A DNA stretch of 64,000 nt from assembly GCF_900547735.1 (NCBI RefSeq), contig NZ_URHZ01000004.1, positions 1-64,000 on the forward strand, read 5' to 3'. Shown piece after piece: positions 60,029-64,000 of this stretch. Every line of letters begins with the position of its first letter. Position 1 is the stretch's first letter. A program made the position numbers and the translations under genes. The notes under the pieces are model-generated. The model was not told the origin of the DNA and ran no database searches. It saw only the letters and a list, made by a program, of their open reading frames with translations. This stretch comes from an uncultured Clostridium sp. (GTDB taxonomy: Bacteria; Bacillota; Clostridia; Lachnospirales; Lachnospiraceae).

Positions 60029-60057
60029 GATGCTGCAGTGAGTGCAGCGTCTCTTTT
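60029..60057 (+). terminator. intrinsic terminator after aroC
   Basis: GATGCTGCA (60029-60037) pairs with TGCAGCGTC (60043-60051, one wobble) around a five-base loop, followed by TCTTTT. Confidence 0.75.
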
Positions 60058-60094
60058 GATATTGTTGACGACAGGTTTTATTTTCTGGAGAAAT

Positions 60095-60183
60095 GATTGT
60101 GGTGGAGGAATGATTGTGGTGGAGGAAAGGATTGTGGTAGAGGAAAAGATTGTGGTGGAGGAAAAGATTGTGGTAGAGGAAAA
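60095..60183 (+). repeat. 18-bp minisatellite at the start of the DUF436 gene, five units
   Basis: Five units GATTGTGGTGGAGGAAAG-like from 60095; the first is 17 bp, the rest 18 bp. They code for repeated IVVEE(K/R). The short first unit places an in-frame stop behind an upstream ATG (60093). Confidence 0.85.
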
Positions 60184-60763
60184 ACATCAGGCAGGAATAT
60201 CGGAAGAGGCAGAAACCGCGGATCAGTTAAAGGAAATAGGTGACAAGGTTAAAACTGCGGTGAGAGAGCTTTTGGATACGGCGGAAATGGAGAAAGGCCA
60301 GATTATGGTTATCGGCTGTTCTTCCAGTGAGATAGCGGCACACAGGATTGGCTCCTATTCCAGCGCGGAAATAGGGCAGGCAGTGTACAATGCACTGATG
60401 GAGGAATTGGCTCCGAGAGGGATTTATCTGGCGGCTCAGTGCTGCGAACATTTAAACCGGGCGCTGATTCTGGAAAAAGAGGCGGCTGATAAGTATGGGT
60501 ATGAGATGGTTAATGTTGTTCCCCAGTTGAAGGCGGGGGGCTCATTCGCAACGGCGGCATACGCGGGGATGAAGGCGCCTGCCGCAGTGGAGCGGATTCA
60601 GGCCCATGCAGGGATTGATATCGGAGATACGCTAATCGGCATGCATTTGAGGGCTGTTGCTGTTCCGGTGAGGATTTCGGTGAAGGAGATTGGCGGGGCA
60701 CATGTGGTTTGTGCGAGGACCAGGCTTAAGTATATTGGCGGTGAGAGAGCGAGATATTTTTAA
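60110..60763 (+). CDS. DUF436 / TIGR01440 family protein (YwlG-like)
   Basis: Residues ~40-217 match B. subtilis YwlG closely: GQIMVIGCSSSEIAAHRIGS, LAAQCCEHLNRALILEKEAA, VPQLKAGGSFATAAY, GIDIGDTLIGMHLRAVAVPVR and the ending IGGERARYF. Family function is unknown. The N-terminus is unusual: IVVEER-IVVEEK-IVVEEK-IVVEEK encoded by an 18-bp minisatellite. The ATG at 60110 overlaps the stop of a six-codon frame (60093-60113, ATGA), so reinitiation is possible. An upstream in-frame GTG at 60023 lies against the terminator and is not used here. Confidence 0.85.
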   Translation: MIVVEERIVVEEKIVVEEKIVVEEKHQAGISEEAETADQLKEIGDKVKTAVRELLDTAEMEKGQIMVIGCSSSEIAAHRIGSYSSAEIGQAVYNALMEELAPRGIYLAAQCCEHLNRALILEKEAADKYGYEMVNVVPQLKAGGSFATAAYAGMKAPAAVERIQAHAGIDIGDTLIGMHLRAVAVPVRISVKEIGGAHVVCARTRLKYIGGERARYF

Positions 60764-60916
60764 TGGGGAATGAGGGATGCGAGCAGAGGCCGGGAGAGGA
60801 AGCTGTGGTATTGAGGCCGGGAACGGTGGGAATGAAAATCCGGGGATGGTATGGATACAGAGGCGATTAAGATAGGAAATTCGAAAATATTATAAGGGAA
60901 ATGTGGAGATAAACGC

Positions 60917-62353
60917 GTGGATATTAAGAAAAATGATGTATTTGAATTAACGATAGAGGACATGAGCGAGAGCGGTGAAGGCGTTGGAAAATTGGATGGT
61001 TACATCTGGTTTGTTAAGGACGCAATAATTGGGGACAGGATTGAGGCAAAGGCCATGAAAATGAAAAAGAATTATGGTTTTGCCAGACTGTTACAGGTGC
61101 TGGAACCGTCCGCAGGCCGTGTGAAAGAAAGATGTCCCGTGGCGCGCCAGTGCGGCGGATGCCAGCTTCAGATGATGGACTATGACGAACAGCTTAAATT
61201 TAAAGAGAGAAAAGTATTTAATAATCTGAAACGGATCGGCGGATTGGAGAATCTTTACTTACCAGGAGAGGATGTATCGGATGATAAGAACGGCCTGTCT
61301 GCCGCGGCCGAACAGAAGCCGGTCGTGATGGAACCGATTATTGGAATGGAAGAGCCTTGGCGTTACAGGAATAAGGCGCAGTTTCCATTTGGCATGAATA
61401 GAGAGAATCAGGTGATAGCCGGATTTTATGCGGGAAGAACCCACTGTATTATTGAAAATGAGGATTGCCTTCTGGGAGTTCGGGAGAACGGCGAGATTCT
61501 GGGGATAGTAAAAGCGGTCATGAACCAGTATGGAATGAAACCTTACCAGGAAGAGACACATTCGGGGCTGATAAGGCATGTTCTGATCCGGAAGGGGTTT
61601 AAGACCGGAGAAGTGATGGTATGCCTTGTGCTGAATGGGAAAAAACTGCCTCATTCGGATATTTTTGTGGAAAAACTGCTGGAAGTTCCGGGGATGACCA
61701 GCATTTCTTATAATGTAAATACGGAGAAGACAAATGTAATTCTTGGGCGTGAGATTGTAAATCTGTATGGACCGGGATATATAACGGATTATATTGGAAA
61801 TGTAAAGTACAGAATCTCGCCATTGTCCTTCTATCAGGTGAATCCGGTCCAGACGGAGCGGCTCTATGGAACGGCGCTTGAATATGCCGGCCTGACAGGG
61901 GAGGAGACGGTCTGGGATTTATACTGCGGGATTGGAACTATCTCACTGTTTCTGTCACAGAAGGCAAAGAAAGTCTATGGCGTTGAGATAGTGCCGCAGG
62001 CGATCGAGGATGCGAGAGAGAACGCCGCACTGAACGGAATTGAGAATGTTGAGTTTTTTGTTGGAAAGGCAGAGGAAGTGCTGCCGGAGCAGTATGAGAA
62101 AGATAAGGTTTATGCGGATGTGATCGTTGTGGATCCGCCAAGAAAGGGATGTGACAGAGTCTGCCTTGATACAATTGTCAGGATGGGGCCGAAGAAGGTG
62201 GTTTATGTTAGCTGCGATTCGGCTACGCTGGCTAGGGATGTGAAGTATTTGAGGGAGAGAGGGTATGAGGTGGAGAGGGTTAGGTGTTGTGATATGTTTC
62301 CGATGACTGGGCACGTGGAGAGTGTCGTGTTAATGTCAAGGGTTCAGAAGTAA
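60917..62353 (+). CDS. rlmD: 23S rRNA (uracil-5)-methyltransferase RlmD/RumA family
   Basis: 478-aa SAM-dependent enzyme. An N-terminal TRAM domain (about 1-60) binds RNA. Three cysteines of the 4Fe-4S site are in CPVARQCGGCQ, with a fourth nearby in CIIENEDC. The methyltransferase domain (from ~310) has DLYCGIGTISLFLSQKAKKVYGVEIV, VVDPPRKGCDRV, and the nucleophile Cys in YVSCDSATLARDV. Whether it modifies U1939 or U747 of 23S rRNA is not decided by sequence. The start is GTG after GGAG. Confidence 0.92.
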   Translation: MDIKKNDVFELTIEDMSESGEGVGKLDGYIWFVKDAIIGDRIEAKAMKMKKNYGFARLLQVLEPSAGRVKERCPVARQCGGCQLQMMDYDEQLKFKERKVFNNLKRIGGLENLYLPGEDVSDDKNGLSAAAEQKPVVMEPIIGMEEPWRYRNKAQFPFGMNRENQVIAGFYAGRTHCIIENEDCLLGVRENGEILGIVKAVMNQYGMKPYQEETHSGLIRHVLIRKGFKTGEVMVCLVLNGKKLPHSDIFVEKLLEVPGMTSISYNVNTEKTNVILGREIVNLYGPGYITDYIGNVKYRISPLSFYQVNPVQTERLYGTALEYAGLTGEETVWDLYCGIGTISLFLSQKAKKVYGVEIVPQAIEDARENAALNGIENVEFFVGKAEEVLPEQYEKDKVYADVIVVDPPRKGCDRVCLDTIVRMGPKKVVYVSCDSATLARDVKYLRERGYEVERVRCCDMFPMTGHVESVVLMSRVQK

Positions 62354-62383
62354 TGTGCGAAAAAGGCTTGAAATAAAGGGATT

Positions 62384-62423
62384 TCCGAGAGTTGGGGGTA
62401 AAACTCCGGCTCTCGGATTTTTT
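62384..62423 (+). terminator. intrinsic terminator of rlmD
   Basis: TCCGAGAG (62384-62391) pairs with CTCTCGGA (62410-62417), followed by TTTTTT. Confidence 0.82.
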
Positions 62424-62598
62424 GCGTTTAGGTAGTGACCAAACAAATCCAAGGTCAAAATGCCGTAGGGTTGAGTTGACAGGATAAAAACGGGTAGGTT
62501 GGGTTGATAGGATTACTATTCTATGAGAAGAACTGACTATATTATTTGCCAGAATGCTTGTACATAGTCCCTATGAACGCATTGATGCACGGAATGGA
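62424..62598. other. boundary region of the AT-rich island
   Basis: Base composition drops from here on. It contains an imperfect direct repeat GGTTGAGTTGACAGGAT (62469-62485) and GGTTGGGTTGATAGGAT (62497-62513), period 28. No gene is seen; no tRNA or integrase is near to explain the boundary. Confidence 0.5.
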
Positions 62599-62648
62599 TT
62601 GACAATTTCAATTTAAAGTTTTATAATAAAAAGCGTGAAGTTGAAATT
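62599..62648 (+). promoter_or_regulatory. promoter of the restriction-modification genes with candidate operator
   Basis: Perfect TTGACA (62599-62604) and TATAAT (62622-62627), spacer 17. AATTTCAA (62604-62611) and TTGAAATT (62641-62648) form an inverted repeat that brackets the -10 box and start point, a likely site for the XRE protein encoded next. Confidence 0.7.
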
Positions 62649-62665
62649 AGAAAGAGGTACCGTAT

Positions 62666-62875
62666 ATGAATATATCAGAGCAAATAAAGGTGCTTTGTGT
62701 ACGCAGCAATATTAGCGTATCAGAACTGGCACGAAGAGTTGGTACTTCTCCTCAAAATTTTAATGCAAAATTGAAGAGAGAGAGTTTTACGATTTCAGAT
62801 TTGGAACATATAGCTGAAGCTACAGATAGTTCATTTGAAAGAAAATTCGTATTAAATAATGGGGAGAATGTCTAA
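62666..62875 (+). CDS. small XRE-type DNA-binding protein (probable controller)
   Basis: 69-aa helix-turn-helix protein (IKVLCVRSNISVSELARRVGTSPQNFNAKLKRESFTISDLEHIAEATDSSFERKFVLNN). The pattern is a Cro/C1-type fold with little besides. It directly precedes the methyltransferase gene with a one-base overlap, the usual order for controller proteins that time methylase and nuclease expression. AAAGAGG precedes the ATG. Confidence 0.85.
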   Translation: MNISEQIKVLCVRSNISVSELARRVGTSPQNFNAKLKRESFTISDLEHIAEATDSSFERKFVLNNGENV

Positions 62876-64000
62876 TGAGTAATAAATTTAAAGAGTATTA
62901 TGATAATAGAGATGTAATCTCCTTTTTCTCAGGAGCGATGGGACTTGACATAGGTTTAGGAAAAGCTGGATTGAATGTGGTAATTGGGCAGGACTTTGAG
63001 AAATCCTGTGTTGAGACAATGAAAGCCAATGGGCATAATGTGCTTGGTGGAGACATTCGTGAGATTCAGCCACAGACTTTACTTGATATGACGGGTCTTA
63101 AAGTTGGAGAACCTTTTTTGATTTGTGGTGGTCCTCCTTGTCAGCCATTTTCTACAGCCGGAAAGAGGCTTGGAATTAACGATCCACGCGGTAGTTTATT
63201 TATGGATTTTATTAGGATGATTGATTATATTCGTCCAAGGTTTTTTGTTATGGAGAATGTAAAAGGCATTATGTCTGCACCTTTAAAACACGTGCCGTCA
63301 GAAGAAAGAAGCGATAAAGACCCGGAACAGCAATTAGGAACAGTGTTAGATGTTATATTGGCTGAGTTTAAAAAATTAGGATACAAAACGGTTTATGGAG
63401 TATTGGATGCAGTTAATTATGGTGTTCCACAATTCCGTGAAAGATTTGTCTTGATTGGCAGCAGAGATGACGAAGACATTTTTCTTCCGATTCCTACTAA
63501 TTTTCAGATGCATCAAAATCCAGAATGCCGATGGAAAACAGTGGGAGATGCAATAAAAGGTTTGGAACACGATGGCAGCGATTGCGCAACATTAAGTGAA
63601 GAACGAAAGAAGTATCTACACATGGTGCCGGAAGGTGGAAACTGGAAAGACCTGCCGAAAGAAATCATTCCGACAGCAATGGGAGGAGCTTATGAATCTG
63701 GTGGTGGAAAAGTAGGGTTCTATCGCAGACTTTCATACAATCAACCGTCACCGACCGTTGTTACTTCTCCAGTACAGAAAGCAACTATGATGTGCCACCC
63801 TGTTCTGGATAGACCTTTGAGTTTAAGTGAGTATGCACGAATACAGCAATTTCCAGATGATTGGATTTTTGTCGGAACGGTAGCTGCAAAATACCGTCAA
63901 ATAGGAAATGCCGTACCTGTCGGACTTGCGGAAGCAATCGGAAAATCGATTATTTCAACAGCTGATAAAACTTCTACGATAGTCACAAAGAGATTTAGAG
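62875..64000 (+). CDS. DNA (cytosine-5) methyltransferase, 3' end beyond the window
   Basis: At least 375 codons with no stop before the window edge. The C5-methylase motifs are all visible: motif I DVISFFSGAMGLDIGL, motif IV with the catalytic Cys GGPPCQPFS, motif VI MENVKG, motif VIII QFRERFVLIGS, a variable target-recognition region (about 200-300), and motif X YRQIGNAVPVGLAEAIG. So the enzyme is essentially complete. The AT-rich codon use differs from all genes to the left, a sign of transfer. Start ATG overlaps the XRE stop (TAATG). A restriction endonuclease gene is expected further right but is not in view. Confidence 0.93.
   Translation, partial: MSNKFKEYYDNRDVISFFSGAMGLDIGLGKAGLNVVIGQDFEKSCVETMKANGHNVLGGDIREIQPQTLLDMTGLKVGEPFLICGGPPCQPFSTAGKRLGINDPRGSLFMDFIRMIDYIRPRFFVMENVKGIMSAPLKHVPSEERSDKDPEQQLGTVLDVILAEFKKLGYKTVYGVLDAVNYGVPQFRERFVLIGSRDDEDIFLPIPTNFQMHQNPECRWKTVGDAIKGLEHDGSDCATLSEERKKYLHMVPEGGNWKDLPKEIIPTAMGGAYESGGGKVGFYRRLSYNQPSPTVVTSPVQKATMMCHPVLDRPLSLSEYARIQQFPDDWIFVGTVAAKYRQIGNAVPVGLAEAIGKSIISTADKTSTIVTKRFR

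Noticed and set aside
60023..60109. N-terminal extension of the DUF436 protein from a GTG at 60023
   Set aside because: The GTG abuts the aroC terminator, is outside the family alignment and has no usable ribosome site.
60763..60870. 35-codon frame starting at the DUF436 stop (TAATG)
   Set aside because: No ribosome site, Gly/Glu/Arg-rich without a domain; the overlap alone is not enough.
1..64000. tRNA, rRNA, CRISPR, phage or integrase genes
   Set aside because: Intergenic stretches were read for T-loop motifs, direct-repeat arrays and recombinase frames; none was found.

Overview
The window looks like a chromosomal segment of an anaerobic, endospore-forming gut Firmicute of the Lachnospiraceae type (Enterocloster / Clostridium symbiosum-like). 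This is an inference from a CwlD-type cortex amidase, mid-GC DNA with strong AGGAGG ribosome sites, Firmicute-style EutV/EutW regulation, several TRAP carriers and a PotABCD operon with a permease/binding-protein fusion. No rRNA, tRNA, CRISPR array or phage module was seen. 63 protein genes are listed; the last one runs off the right edge.

Layout. 0.1-12.1 kb is ordinary chromosome: cwlD, tsaC, dCMP deaminase, a radical SAM protein, nth, a DnaQ-like exonuclease, a 38-residue membrane microprotein, a VanW protein, a stand-alone AIR-synthase C-terminal domain, an Lrp regulator, an aminotransferase, trmL and nagA. 12.6-19.8 kb holds a sigma-54 activator, then a terminator, an upstream inverted repeat and a nearly perfect -24/-12 promoter. 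That promoter drives a creatininase-family protein, a TRAP transporter and a carbon-nitrogen hydrolase. 20.2-22.0 kb is eutV-eutW, with two ANTAR-like segments in EutV. 22.2-27.8 kb is a second cassette (GntR, TRAP, RraA-like, and a C-N hydrolase about 92% identical to the first). It separates eutVW from the eut operon and is bordered by two different transposase-less repeats.

28.0-40.1 kb is a bacterial microcompartment operon: eutA, B, C, L, E, M, M, T, pduL, eutN, pduS-like, pduT-like, eutS, eutP. Its leader carries a consensus promoter, a hairpin and an intrinsic terminator, as expected for EutV antitermination. It mixes Eut enzymes with Pdu redox and shell parts, and no EutH transporter or alcohol dehydrogenase lies in the window. 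The predicted path is ethanolamine to acetaldehyde (EutBC, reactivated by EutA, with cofactor from EutT), then acetyl-CoA (EutE), then acetyl-phosphate (PduL), with electrons leaving through PduS and PduT.

40.2-45.3 kb (minus strand) has an RpiR regulator, an EamA transporter, a third C-N hydrolase, a second creatininase-family protein and a GltS-type carrier. 45.8-52.1 kb is a LysR regulator divergent from an MFS - YfcC - M20 peptidase - threonine-synthase-like operon. 52.2-57.1 kb (minus) is a NifX-like protein and an XRE/cupin-regulated polyamine ABC operon. 57.6-62.4 kb has a lactonase, aroC with an in-frame 36-bp minisatellite, a DUF436 protein with an 18-bp minisatellite, and rlmD. From about 62.4 kb the DNA becomes AT-rich and carries the start of a probable restriction-modification island (XRE regulator plus C5 cytosine methyltransferase).

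Recurring themes are transposase-less interspersed repeats (one family with terminal repeat GTTACTGTTCAC, one with an 18-bp terminal repeat), in-frame minisatellites, and three loci that reuse the same amide-hydrolysing enzyme families with different transporters and regulators.
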